A stretch of DNA of 64,000 nucleotides from Diplolepis rosae (GCA_030998225.1 JAPYXD010000386.1:806001-870000); one strand, 5' to 3'. Counted from the stretch's first letter, positions 32,770 to 42,195 are shown. The notes: generated by a model not told the origin, from the letters alone. A program made the numbers and translations.

Positions 32770-35345
32770 TGACTCGATAAGCATTCATATCTGTTCAGAC
32801 TGGAGCATGAGAGAGATCATCGTGTCAAGAGTGGGTTGTGCGCCCACTGCCCGACCGACAGCCTCCCTTTCCGCGCCCCACCTGGCATAGACAAAGAGTG
32901 TGTGCTCTGCATTTTCCAGAAAGGATCCGCAGTAGCTACACGACTCGTCGTCTCTTCTCTTGAAGCGCTTCAGGTACGCATTAAAGCAGCCATGGCCTGA
33001 AAGCGCTTGCGCCAGGTAAAAGCCGACTTGACCGTGCTTTCTATCCAGCCAGGTAGTGAGCTCCGGGATTAGACGGTGTGTCCATCTACCGGATTGGTCT
33101 CCATGCTATTTCGTCTGCCATTTCTCGACGAGTCTGCGCCTTCTATCCTTGAGGATGGCCTCCTTCGCCCGAGCGATTTCCTGCAGGTTGGTTAAGTAGG
33201 TGAGCCCCTTACGGAGCTGAAAGGTCTCTTTCCTTTCCTCCGCCAATAAGTCAATTGGCGGGACGCTCGCCAGGTTCAGCACATCACTCGTCGACACAGT
33301 TCGGTATGCTGAGACAATTCTCATCACCACACCTCTCTGTGCTGAGAACAGCTTCTTCAGGATAGCATGGTTGTTAAGGGGACTTGTCCAGATTGGAGCT
33401 GCATAAAGCAGTTTCGAGTTTAACACGCTCGCCACCAGCCTTCTCTTAGCTTCCCTGGGTCCACCAATGTTGGGCATGAGCCGAGTTAGGACGGCACCAC
33501 ATTGGATGGCTGTGGCAGTCGCGATCTGCAGGTGTTCGCCGAAGCTAAGCCTTCGATCCAACTGCACTCCCTGGTACTTAATGCTCTTTTTCCATTCGAT
33601 TTCATGTTCCCCGAGAACGATCCTCGGATATTGGAAGGATCTCCTGTCCGTGACGAGCAAAGCCTCGGTCTTTTCAGGGGCCATTTTCAGGCCTCTGCTA
33701 TCTAACCAACGCTTTGCCCGCCACAGAGTATCACTAATCCTCAGTTCCAGAATTCCGACGTTGTCAGCAGCGCACACGACAATTGCGTCAACCGCGAAGC
33801 CGATGATGCTCGTTCCAGCAGGCAGGTCCATGCGCAGGACATCGTCGTACCATGACGTTCCAAACGAGTGGACCCACTCGCGACCCTTGAGGGGCGCCAC
33901 ATGTCATCTCTTCCTTGAGAGACCATTTGTCGCCCTCGTATATCACCCACCTGTCGCTCAGATAGTCATCTATTATTCGCAACAGGTAGTTGGAACCTTT
34001 TTCCGCACCATCGCCTCGATGCAGATGTTCCATCTCGCAGTATTGAACGCATTGCGTATGTCAATGCTGATGAAAGCGCAGAATCGCTTAAGCGTGCCAG
34101 TTCCTCTTCTTGCTTTGGTGGCGACGTCCACCACTGCCTGGATGGCGTCAACTGTGGGCCTGCCTTTCCGAAAGCCGAACTGGTTTTCCGAGAGACCATT
34201 CTCGCGAACCATGTGACCCTGCAGTCTTTGTAGGATCATTTGCTCCAGAAGTTTCCCCATCGTATCCAACAGACATATTGGTCTATACGATGAGGCATCC
34301 CCTAGAGGTTTGTAGCCCTTCCTCAACAGGACCAACCTCTGCTTCTTCCAGTCTGCGAAGAATCTCCCCTCCCGAAGACAGAAGTTGAAGACTTCTAGGA
34401 GTATCTCCGGGTATGCCCGGATCACCTCTTTGAGGATCTCGTTCGGCAACCCGTCGATCCCCGGCGCTGTGTTTGCCTTGAACCTTCCACCCGCTCTCTT
34501 TCGTTCTTCGAGAGTGAAGAGTTCTTCGCGCCGGACCACGCAGGAGCTTCGGTCCTGTCTTTGGAACGGCTCTACATGCGGAAACAAGCTTCGCACGATG
34601 TACTTGACGGCATCGAGTGGTCACATGCTGCGACCACTTTCCGCCTCGCAGCCCACACGGTGTCCTCCAACGACCCAGCAGACTTAGCCCAACCAAGCTC
34701 ATCTATGAGCCTGATTTCCTCACGATGTTTTTTGTAGCTTGTCTTTGCTGAGTCGTCTTGTGTTCCAAGAGGGGCTTTTTTCTTTGCCGCCCCTTCCCGA
34801 ATTCATTGGGTGACTCCGTTCCTGGATGCTAAACTCAATGCACTGGTGGTCACTCAAGGTTATTACCTGGAGGACGCACCAGTCGACTATCCTTAAGGTA
34901 AGACGGGGCGCGGCAAACTTGAGGTCAATAATCAACCCCCCCGCTCCTCGTCTGAACGTAAAATCCCTGCCCTGATTTAATACAATCAGGTCATTCCTAG
35001 CGGCCATCTCGCCGACCAAGATCCCTCTCCTATCCAGACGGGCTTTGCCTCACTCGAGCGACTTACTATTAAAGTCGCCCGCGATAAGGGACCGCCCACT
35101 AGCCTTTCTAAGGCTTTCCTCAAGGAGGAGGATCTGGGTCTATCGAATCAGGGCTACGAACAAGTATCCCAGCCCTCCGTGATGCATCCTGGTACCAAGC
35201 AGAGTTTTCGGACCATTTGTGTTACTCACTAATGAGCAACACATCGGCCACCCTCTCCTTGGCAGTCTGCATCAGAAGGTTCTGGGCTTCCTTCCCTCTC
35301 CCGAGGTTGAGCTGTGGAAACTTCACTTTCCACCCCTCAACCTCC
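32770..35345 (-). pseudogene. R1-clade ORF2: endonuclease, reverse transcriptase, C-terminal zinc motif
   Basis: The endonuclease start, KFPQLNLGRGKEAQNLLMQT, is near 35330, with AWYQDASRRAGILV after a stop, and GLIIDLKFAAPRLTLRIVDW and ITLSDHQCIEFSIQ (SDH catalytic block) at 34720-35019. RT follows at 34596-33973: APGIDGLPNEILKEVI, SSYRPICLLDTMGKLLEQMI, SENQFGFRKGRPTVDAIQAV and FCAFISIDIRNAFNTARW. It continues at 33900-33106 with GFAVDAIVVCAADN, where the usual Y-A-D-D is F-A-V-D-A, and WLDSRGLKMAPEKTEALLVT. The C-terminal motif near 32930 is CSYCGSFLENAEHTLFVY, whose last Cys is Tyr. Several frameshifts and stops inactivate it. Confidence 0.8.
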
Positions 35346-35394
35346 GGAGCTCCGCCCTAAATGTTGGGCAAGAGCCGCTCCCCGAAGCATGGGC

Positions 35395-36285
35395 GACATC
35401 TTTTTCGCCCCTATCAGCATACGTCAGGCGGAGCCTTGCACTCCTTGGCTACGTGCGACGCGCCCCCACATCTCCAGCAGGCGTCCTTCCTGCCTGGAGG
35501 CGTGCAGCCGCGCTACACATGGCCACAACCCTGGCACGTGAAGCACCGAGCAACCTCGACATGCTCCCGGATGCGGCAGTTCACCCACCCCACCCTCAGC
35601 TTACCGAGCTTGAGCAAGCTTCGAGCGTCCGCCTCGGTTAAACAGATCACCGCAGTCTGTACACCGCCGAAGCGCTTATACAGCCTGCACTGGTCCCCGA
35701 GGTCTGGCTTGCCCAGCGCGATACAGAGCGCGGCCACAACCTCTTCCCTTGTGATGGTCTCGTCGAGGTCCCTAACTTCAACGGACCTCTTCGAGACCAA
35801 AGACTTAACCTCGGCTCTCTGCCGGATCACCTGATCGGGCGCCTTCTCGAAGGCCGAGACTTCACCCCCCTTCTTTGGGACCAAGAGGATCTCCTCCTTC
35901 CTGGTTCTCCGGATGGAGAGAACCTCCGCTCCCGAATTCTGGGGCTTCACCTTAGCCTTCATTGCCTTCAGGATCTCAGCGTTGGACTCACCGTCCTTCG
36001 CCGTCACCCTGATAGCGTCGCCCGACCTGGCGGCCGGGGAACGCCCTGGCACCTTATTTTCTCCTTAGATTCCTGCGCAGAGGGAGCAGGAACTTCTCTC
36101 TCCTTTTTCTTTTTATTTTTCTTCTTTTTTTCCACCACCTGTCATTCCCCATCCTTTTGTGGGGTCTGGCCTCTCGTGGCTGCGGCGTAAGAGGGCGATG
36201 TGCTGCCCTTCCCTTTCTTTGGGATCTGCTCCTCAGGGGGAGAAGGGGCAAGCCTCTTCTCCCCCTTTGTCAGCTTCTTCGGGGT
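35395..36285 (-). pseudogene. R1-clade ORF1 (gag-like) with CCHC knuckles, frameshifted
   Basis: The frame at the 5' joint reads PKKLTKGEKRLAPSPPEEQI and SPSYAAATRGQTPQKDGE, then a stop. The main block 36052-35513 has SGDAIRVTAKDGESNAEILK, IRRTRKEEILLVPKKGGEVS and LRVGWVNCRIREHVEVARCF. It then enters the first zinc knuckle CFTCQGCGHV, and a shifted frame has a second knuckle, CWRCGGASHVAKEC (about 35450-35495). The first knuckle reads C-x2-C-x-G-C-G-H, altered from the usual G-Y-G-H. ORF1 packages element RNA in non-LTR elements. At least two frameshifts separate the pieces. Confidence 0.75.
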
Positions 36286-36580
36286 ATCTCCCAATTATAT
36301 CTGCTACTACTACTGTCCATGGTTCTTCGATTATTCTTTTTCCTAGTAGTCCTACTTGGTTGTTCACCTTTGGTTTTGTTCTCTGGCATTTGTCGCATTC
36401 TTTTATGTATTTTGAGTTTTCGGAGTAGATTCCTGGCCAAAAATAGTTTTCCGCGATTCTTGCATATGTCTTTTCCATGCCCAAAGGTCCTGCTTGTTTG
36501 TTATCATGGTTTTCTGTTAACACCTGATCTCTTAGCTCCTTTGGTACTGTTAGTTTCCAGAGATTATTATCCAGGTTCAA
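36286..36580 (-). CDS. Gypsy integrase N-terminal zinc domain and first catalytic Asp
   Basis: The frame reads VPKELRDQVLTENHDNKQAG then PLGMEKTYARIAENYFWPGI, SKYIKECDKCQRTKPKVNNQ and PWTVVVADIIGRYPEE. This is the HHCC zinc domain followed by the start of the core. The second His is Pro (Q-A-G-P-L-G where Gypsy has A-G-H-L-G), so zinc binding is damaged. The first catalytic Asp is in VADI. The frame then runs into the R1-clade insertion. Confidence 0.8.
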
Positions 36581-36698
36581 GCTTGATTTTAACGGATCTG
36601 GTCTGAAGAAATAAAGTTGGTCGTCTCTTATTCGCCAGTTTTTGTTTTCTGCTGGTTTGTTTTTAACTTGTAGTGTTTTGTGCTTGTACCATTCATCC

Positions 36699-37514
36699 TT
36701 AACTTCGCTTGTTTTGTTTTTTTTTCTTTTCTTTTATCAGTGCTAGTGTATTTGCTGTTGAATTTAACTTTTCGCTTGTTCTTGATAAGGCGTCTGGTGC
36801 ATAATTTAGTGAGCCTTTTCTGTATACTATCTCGTAGTCGTGTTCTAGTAGTTCCAGCGCCCATCTTGCTAGTTGTCCTGTTGGGTTTTTCAAATTATGC
36901 AGCCATTTTAAAGCGATATGATCTGTTAGCACTTTGAAGGTGTATCCTTCTAGGTAATGTCTGAATTTCCGTATCACTCTATTTTCCTTTGGGTTTGCTT
37001 CTATTTTATATCTGATTTGTGGTTTTTCTGGTAGCCACCAAATTTTCTTTTCGAAGTCTAATTTTAATCCTAGCCTTTCCATCATGTCTGTTCCTAGGAT
37101 TCCTATAGATCTTAGTTCTGGTACCAGTCGAAATAGCAAATATTTTTTAACATGACCCACTTCAATAGGAATCAATACTTGTCCTATTATTTGCAATTGC
37201 TGGCCGTTTGCTACTATTAACTTGTTATTATTTGTTTTCTTAACTTCGTAATCTAATTCCTTTATTTTTTTTAAAAATTGTTTGCTAATATAGGAGTGGG
37301 TTGCCCCTGTGTCTACTAACATTTTGTATTTTGTGTCTTTCCACTTAATTATTATGTGAAATCTAGTTTCGTTTGCGGCGTCGCTGTCCGCTTCGATATA
37401 TTCGGGCGATATGGTTTGGTATTTACGTTGGCTACTACTCGCCCCTAATAGCCTTCGTTTGCGTTTCCCTGACTGTACTAACAGTCCCGTCGCATATGTC
37501 CTTTGCCTCCGCAA
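36699..37514 (-). CDS. Gypsy protease fused to the C-terminal end of RNase H (RT deleted)
   Basis: The 271-residue frame has a protease with active-site block MLVDTGATHSYISK (about residues 63-76) and ILGTDMMERLGLKLDF, the usual second protease block. Where about 350-400 residues of reverse transcriptase should follow, the frame goes from RYKIEANPKENRVI straight to RKFRHYLEGYTFKVLTDHIA, WLHNLKNPTGQLARWALELL and YRKGSLNYAPDALSR, the C-terminal RNase H block ending at the LSR signature. The deletion preserves the frame and no stop interrupts it. The frame starts inside the CCHC knuckle of gag in the -1 phase, consistent with gag-pol frameshifting in this group. Confidence 0.85.
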   Translation of the reverse strand: MRRQRTYATGLLVQSGKRKRRLLGASSSQRKYQTISPEYIEADSDAANETRFHIIIKWKDTKYKMLVDTGATHSYISKQFLKKIKELDYEVKKTNNNKLIVANGQQLQIIGQVLIPIEVGHVKKYLLFRLVPELRSIGILGTDMMERLGLKLDFEKKIWWLPEKPQIRYKIEANPKENRVIRKFRHYLEGYTFKVLTDHIALKWLHNLKNPTGQLARWALELLEHDYEIVYRKGSLNYAPDALSRTSEKLNSTANTLALIKEKKKKQNKRS

Positions 37515-37522
37515 TTATAACA
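37481..37522 (-). CDS. Gypsy gag nucleocapsid CCHC knuckle
   Basis: The minus strand reads KCYNCGGKGHMRRDC followed by TAG. This is a canonical CX2CX4HX4C zinc knuckle that would bind genomic RNA in the particle. The pol frame overlaps it and is offset by -1. Confidence 0.8.
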
Positions 37523-37636
37523 TTTTATTGGTTGTTGTACTGTACTATTTTCGTTCTCTTCATTTTCCATTATTTTAATTTGTTGTCCTTTTATTCTTGA
37601 TTTTTCCATTTAAGCTTCCCACTCTCTTCCTACTAT

Positions 37637-38083
37637 TTATAATTCTGTAAAGTTTTTGAATGAATTTCTTGTAATGTAAATTCTATATTCGAGTCTTAAA
37701 TTCTCGTAAAGTTTTTTTAATTCCCATTCCAAGCTGGGAAGTGGTTCTAATTTCTCAGATAATTGTCTCATTTCTATTATGAAACTGTGAATTTCTTGGT
37801 TTTTCTTTTGATTGCAGCATTTTATTTTGTTGTGAATTACTTCTAGGTATTTTTCATTTAAATCGACTTGTTTGAATTCTTGTATGAAATTTTCCAAGTT
37901 ATGCCAATTTCTTTTATTTACTTGGTACCAACTTTGAGCCTCTCCTATCAAGATGGAGTCTAAATCTTCTAAAGTATCTTGTTCGTTGATTTTGTATCCC
38001 CTTTTAAACCTTAATAAATTACTTAAGAAAATTGTTGGGCTGTCATCTGTATTGTTTCCGAATTTAACTGGCCAATTTAACAT
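37637..38083 (-). CDS. Gypsy gag capsid region (148 residues)
   Basis: The frame reads MLNWPVKFGNNTDDSPTIFL, then LSNLLRFKRGYKINEQDTLE, AQSWYQVNKRNWHNLENFIQ and EFKQVDLNEKYLEVIHNKIK. This is the capsid-type retrotransposon gag fold, with the conserved W-Y-x3-x-x-W-x-x-F pattern. It starts about 20 bp inside the element from the 5' LTR vestige, so the N-terminal gag portion was probably lost in the same deletion that removed most of that LTR. The knuckle lies downstream in another frame, indicating at least one frameshift. Confidence 0.75.
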   Translation of the reverse strand: MLNWPVKFGNNTDDSPTIFLSNLLRFKRGYKINEQDTLEDLDSILIGEAQSWYQVNKRNWHNLENFIQEFKQVDLNEKYLEVIHNKIKCCNQKKNQEIHSFIIEMRQLSEKLEPLPSLEWELKKLYENLRLEYRIYITRNSFKNFTEL

Positions 38084-38132
38084 GATTTGGAAAGGTGTTT
38101 GGACCTAAGGGGCACTGGTGTAACTCCGGTAC

Positions 38133-38650
38133 ATAGAGAATTTGCGAAGATTTAATAAATTTTGTTTATCTGATTTTTGAAGGAAAGATGTTGAAAATAC
38201 ATTAAAATTTTAGATTTATTTTGAGTAAGAAGCGATAAGCAGCACTATAGCGTTAACAAATGCCAGCATTCAGGACAAATCCAGCCAAACTGCTTGCCTC
38301 AGATCTGAAAGCAAATTAATTAATAAAAGTTTTTTACATTTACATATTATTAAGTTTTGTGCGAAAATTGTTATGCCTACAATGCCTTCAATTGTAATCC
38401 TTTCTCATAAAATTAAAAATTTTATCAAAAAGATCAGATTACGTGAATAAGGACCTGAATTAAAATAAATGAAACTAAAAAGTCTAAATAATTCATAAAA
38501 ATAACAGGAACAAAATTAAAAGTCCTCTAAATCAAATGAGATATGAAGCTATTTATTGCATAGCTTTGTACTGCAATCCAGATCAATTTTGAAAATGTTT
38601 TAAAATTTATTTCGGATTTAGAAATTTAGAAATTGTTTACTAAATTAAGA
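38133..38650. other. Unassigned intron DNA
   Basis: AT-rich sequence between the Gypsy 5' vestige and the next foldback. Nothing is recognised. Confidence 0.4.
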
Positions 38651-39167
38651 ACACTGCCCGACATTTTCGAACTTTTTTTTGGCACTTGACCAATGATAAC
38701 TAATTTTGATAGTTTTTTGTCGTAGAATCGGAATCTGAAGACAGAAGTAGAGAATTGGCTCTAGTTTTCGAGAACTCTTTAGAGGGCGCCATCGTCTATA
38801 TGATTCGACATGCGTTCAAGTTGATACGCGACAAAAATGAACTCACGTTTTTTCTATGCTCTCCGCTTCCCCACATGCCTCTTATTTTATAAGTATCCGT
38901 CTCTTTCTTGGATTTTTTTTACTTCAAGTTGTTTTGCATGAACATTCCTAAACCATTATTCTGGTCCTGTTTTATTCACTCTCTCGACCATTTGTAACCG
39001 ATTTTTATTTCTTTTAATGTTTAGTAGCTTTATGCGTTCACATACTGCTGATCCACATACATATATATTATCTAATTCTCTACTTCCGTCTCCGGATTCT
39101 ACGAGAAAAAACCTATCGAAATCAGTTATCATGAGTCAAGTGCCAAAATCCATGTCGGACAGTGTAA
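38651..39167. repeat. Foldback element in Xkr intron 1, ~105-bp arms
   Basis: The left arm (cactgcccgacattttcgaa, ggcacttgaccaatgataac, gaagacagaagtagagaatt) is the inverse of 39071-39167 (aattctctacttccgtctcc, atcagttatcatgagtcaag, catgtcggacagtg). A third copy of the arm lies at 62361-62465. The loop contains a segment (38875-38945) shared with 10985-11060. The element ends about 170 bp before Xkr exon 2. Confidence 0.75.
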
Positions 39168-39337
39168 TGATTGCGATCCAAAAGTTATTTTCCTTATTTT
39201 TATATCCTTGAAAGACTCTTTTAGTTTATGTTTTTTAATGAGACAAGAAACTGGAACTTGAGGATCAAGGAATCAATAGCCATCATAATGTTTGAGTTAC
39301 AAATCAGTTTTATAATCATGATTTTTAATTCAATCAG

Positions 39338-39544
39338 GTGGTCAGTATACGATGGTATCTCTGGGGCGCAAGAGGTAAACTTAAAAATAATGTGACAAAT
39401 AATGAATGTAATTTAAATAACGAAAAGAGGACTGCTAGTTGGACGATAGGACTGGTGTTATTACTTCACTCAACTCAAGGTGGTGTCCTCTGGCGGTACT
39501 TTAAGCTCTTCATACCTGTAGATCTAGCTTATGTGAAACACGAA
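39338..39544 (+). CDS. Xkr: Xkr coding exon 2, residues 70-138
   Basis: The exon starts after acceptor ttcaatcag and ends before gtaaga, phase 0 at both ends. It encodes VVSIRWYLWGARGKLKNNVT, then TASWTIGLVLLLHSTQGGVL and WRYFKLFIPVDLAYVKHE. The ILxHxxQxxxxWRYF-type block is characteristic of the family, with a membrane segment at GLVLLLHSTQGGVLWRYF. The intron after it is only 78 bp. Confidence 0.85.
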
Positions 39545-39622
39545 GTAAGAAGTAATATTTATTCTTCAAGATTTATTGAGATTTCTAATTTGAAATATAC
39601 CTCAAATGTTGAACTTTTGTAG

Positions 39623-40174
39623 GTAAGGGAGTTATGTGTTCTACGTTTAATACATGCGTTTTGCGAAGCAGCTCCGATGTTACTATTACAGCTGTACTTA
39701 CTATCAATAGGAGTAGCAGAAGAATTCGGACCAGCGAATGGAAAATTTGAAACCCCTAAAGATCATGCCAAGCTAGAAAAACTGACCGCAGTATCCGCTG
39801 GATTATCTTTGTGGAGTGTATGCTGGGCTGTAGCAAGTTTCAGCAAAGGAGCAGCTCGGCTTAGAAATTTGGAACGCTTGGTACTCACATGGTTGGGTGT
39901 TTTGGCTCAGTTACTCTGGCGATTAGGAACAGTAAGCGCTCGAGTTGGAGCTTTAGTTGCTTATGCATCGCTTTATGGTGGCCACTGGCTATTAGTTGTA
40001 ATGGCCCTTCACTGGTTATCAATGCTCACGTGGTTAATGCTTGCACCAGATGGACTATTCCATGGAGGAGAACGCCTTCATATTTCTCGCAAAACATTCG
40101 TAGCATCGATTCTTGCGTTTATTTATATCTTCGCTTACGTTAATCTTCATGAAACAAATCATCGACAAAAGATG
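39623..40174 (+). CDS. Xkr: Xkr coding exon 3, residues 139-322 (membrane core)
   Basis: The exon runs from acceptor ttttgtag to a gttagt donor, phase 0. It encodes VRELCVLRLIHAFCEAAPML and LLQLYLLSIGVAEEF, the family's E-x-x-P-x-L-x-L-Q-L-Y core, then AGLSLWSVCWAVASFSKGAA, VLTWLGVLAQLLWRLGTVSA, GGHWLLVVMALHWLSMLTWL and FVASILAFIYIFAYVNLHE. At least five hydrophobic helices are visible. This is the strongest evidence for the Xkr assignment. No stop or frameshift. Confidence 0.9.
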
Positions 40175-40250
40175 GTTAGTATTCTTATAGTCAAATCTTT
40201 GTAACAAACGCAGCAATATTTCATTTGATAAAAAATTGATAATTCAACAG

Positions 40251-40423
40251 GTGATTTTTTACACTGTGATGTTTCTTGAGAATAGTTTACTTCTTGGGGT
40301 GTGGGCGACTGGTATCAATAGGAGCGTTATGCAACTTGATCACCGTCCAAGGCCAATTTTACTTATTCTTACTCTATTAGCCTTATTTTTTGGAGGTTTA
40401 TTTTTCATGGGTCTCTATTACAG
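40251..40423 (+). CDS. Xkr: Xkr coding exon 4, residues 323-380
   Basis: Acceptor aattcaacag, donor gtgagt; the exon ends in phase 2. It encodes VIFYTVMFLENSLLLGVWAT and PILLILTLLALFFGGLFFMG then LYYR, two more membrane helices. The E-N-S-x-L motif in the first is typical of the family. The flanking introns are 76 and 80 bp. Confidence 0.9.
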
Positions 40424-40503
40424 GTGAGTTAAATATTCACTCATCATGAAATATCATCATCTTTTATTTATAATAGGGATTGTGGATTCTTTTATTTTTT
40501 CAG

Positions 40504-40585
40504 ATTTTTTCATGTAAGACGACTGAGATATGAAGCAGGTGGAAGAATGAATGGGACAAATATAATTACAACAACGAGTAAGCAG
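40504..40585 (+). CDS. Xkr: Xkr coding exon 5, residues 380-407
   Basis: Acceptor attttttcag, donor gtgcgt; it completes the split Arg codon of exon 4 and ends in phase 0. It encodes FFHVRRLRYEAGGRMNGTNI and TTTSKQ, the start of the cytoplasmic C-terminal tail just after the last helix. Confidence 0.85.
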
Positions 40586-40836
40586 GTGCGTGAGAACAAA
40601 CAATACAATTGATTATAAATCGTACGTTTCTTAAAGTATGTAACTGTTCCTATTAATTTTTTGTGAAAGAGAACATAAGATGTTAGACAAAATTCCTGGG
40701 ATAATTCCCTGCTCCCACTTTCCTTTGTACTTGACCATTTTAATGAAGTAAAGAGAAAGACGCATGTCTCTTTTTCTCCCTAGTTTCTCTTTTCATTACA
40801 ATCACCAACCGAAAAATTTCTATATTTGGCCATTAA

Positions 40837-41140
40837 GGGAGAATTGGACGGATAATTAAAAAAAAAGTAAGTCCAAGTGACGATTTTCTCAGTTTATTTT
40901 TCCATTTAGAATACCTTTTCATCAAGTTTTTTCATTGAAAGCTTTGGATAATATGATTTCACTATTAAAAAATTTATAAATTTTACTTGATTCAAACTTT
41001 TGAAGGCTCATTTTATTCAATATAAAAATTTCCAAAAAATTCCACTTAAAAAAAAACTTGATGAAAGAAAATTGTAAATGAAAATAAAACTAAGGAAATC
41101 GTAGGTTTGACTTTTTCCCGACTGTCCTTCCCATTTTTCC
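40837..41140. repeat. Foldback MITE in Xkr intron 5
   Basis: 40837-40935 (gggagaattggacggataat, gtccaagtgacgattttctc, ccttttcatcaag) is the inverse of 41057-41140 (cttgatgaaagaaaattg, ggaaatcgtaggtttgactt, gactgtccttcccatttttcc). TTAA lies at both edges (40833-40836 and 41141-41144), and the inverted match extends outward as TTGGCCATTAA. It accounts for half of the 590-bp intron and ends about 30 bp before exon 6. Confidence 0.75.
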
Positions 41141-41175
41141 TTAATGGCCAATTGATTTATTTTCTCATAAAATAG

Positions 41176-41493
41176 GATGTTTCTGAAATGAAGGATGTGA
41201 ATTGCTTTGACAATAAAAAAGTAAACATAAGCATTGATGTGCGAGAAGTTAAATGTGGTAATAGTGGAATTCCTGGAGTATTCAATTGTCGTTTTGCAAA
41301 TTCTGCCGTTACAAGTCCTAAGCGTAAGAAAAAGAAACCAACAACTTTCGTGCCTCCTCCATCTCAACATCAGTCTAACAGTATCTCATTAGTACCAATA
41401 GAAGAAGCTAAACAATGGCTAAATGGTAATGGAAGTACTCGCCAATTGATACCATTTTGGAAAAGACCATTAACTGGTACTAGTACGAATCAC
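41176..41493 (+). CDS. Xkr: Xkr coding exon 6, residues 408-513 (cytoplasmic tail)
   Basis: Acceptor cataaaatag, donor gtaaga, phase 0. It encodes DVSEMKDVNCFDNKKVNISI, then GNSGIPGVFNCRFANSAVTS, PKRKKKKPTTFVPPPSQHQS and EEAKQWLNGNGSTRQLIPFW. The PGVFNCRFxN...KKKKPTTFxPPP block is conserved in insect Xkr tails. The basic KRKKKK run followed by Pro could be a membrane-surface or trafficking segment; that is inference. Confidence 0.85.
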
Positions 41494-42195
41494 GTAAGAT
41501 TTTTTTGTCTTTAATTTAAAGTCAAATAATTTAAAACATTGCCGATGTTAACGTTAACTGATGCCTTCTATTCGGTTGAGTTTGCTATATGACCACGTCA
41601 CATGACTACATGGTGAACGTAAAAAATATATATGTGTAAGTTTAGGGTTTAGTCTTTTTATCTAGAAACGTTCTTTCCCTTCAATTTTTTTGTACAATAG
41701 TCGTAGGTTATAAAACTGTTTTTTTGAAACAAATGTTTATGATCTTTTTATAATGTTGAAATGACAATTAGGAAAACAAGGTTTGTATCCTGTAGCTGTT
41801 TTTTAAGGAAATATCAGTTAACATAAAAAAGAATATACATAATATGATATGACATGTTTTAGAACATGTCTGCTATTATATTGACCCATAATTCACAGAA
41901 TTTTTATTCATTTTGTTATGCCAAAATAACAAAATGAATTACAATTCAGTATACATATTTTTTTCTAAAATTTGTTGAAGCAAGAATTCACTGAAATTAC
42001 TTAACACGTTTTTAATCACCCTGAACGATATGAATCCTGCAATAAATACAAATGTTAACGTAAATTAGCAATGTGATTGGTTTTGCTTTTCCTGCAGATC
42101 AAAATTGTCCATTTTTGTTGATAACGGTAACTAGCATCGGCAATGGGTTGATACTTAAAGTTTGATTCAAATTAAATAGAAAGAATATTTTTTAG

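Larger units (their letters stand above)
32402..36285 (-). mobile_element. R1-clade non-LTR retrotransposon inserted within Gypsy integrase
   Basis: In minus-strand order: partial ORF1 with CCHC knuckles, ORF2 with endonuclease, reverse transcriptase and a terminal CCHC-type motif, a GC-rich 3' UTR, then an A-run followed by (TA)n at 32402-32425. The insertion lies between the first catalytic Asp of Gypsy integrase and the YILVCVDMF block, and a few integrase codons are lost at the joint. It is far more GC-rich than everything around it. R1 itself targets 28S rDNA; this insertion is outside rDNA, so it is either a non-specific clade member or an off-target event. The 5' end lies within ORF1, so the copy is 5'-truncated. 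Confidence 0.85.
30971..38132 (-). mobile_element. Ty3/Gypsy LTR retrotransposon, RT-deleted, interrupted by an R1-clade element
   Basis: In minus-strand order: a vestige of the 5' LTR (38105-38132, the first ~28 bases only), gag, one CCHC knuckle, protease, the end of RNase H, the integrase zinc-binding domain, the R1-clade insertion, the integrase core, the integrase C-terminal domain, polypurine tract and 3' LTR. The reverse transcriptase is missing, as is most of the 5' LTR. The order gag-PR-(RT)-RH-IN is Ty3/Gypsy. No envelope frame was found between integrase and the 3' LTR. A related relic lies at 16692-18480 and another at 50980-51760. Confidence 0.85.
14710..39337 (+). other. Xkr intron 1 (~24.6 kb), filled with transposable elements
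   Basis: The intron runs from the weak gttggt donor to the acceptor ttcaatcag before 39338. Within it lie at least two Gypsy-type elements, an R1-clade element, another non-LTR RT, a mariner, several TTAA-flanked elements and a satellite-bearing element. The next three Xkr introns are only 76-80 bp. Whether the gene is spliced across this distance cannot be shown from sequence alone, but the exons on both sides are undamaged. Confidence 0.75.

Noticed and set aside
33467..34388. Long plus-strand open frames
   Set aside because: They are antisense to the R1-clade reverse transcriptase, whose conserved motifs are on the minus strand.
35219..35834. Plus-strand open frames rich in Pro/Ser/Arg
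   Set aside because: They are antisense to R1-clade ORF1 and its CCHC knuckles; GC-rich DNA keeps opposite frames open.
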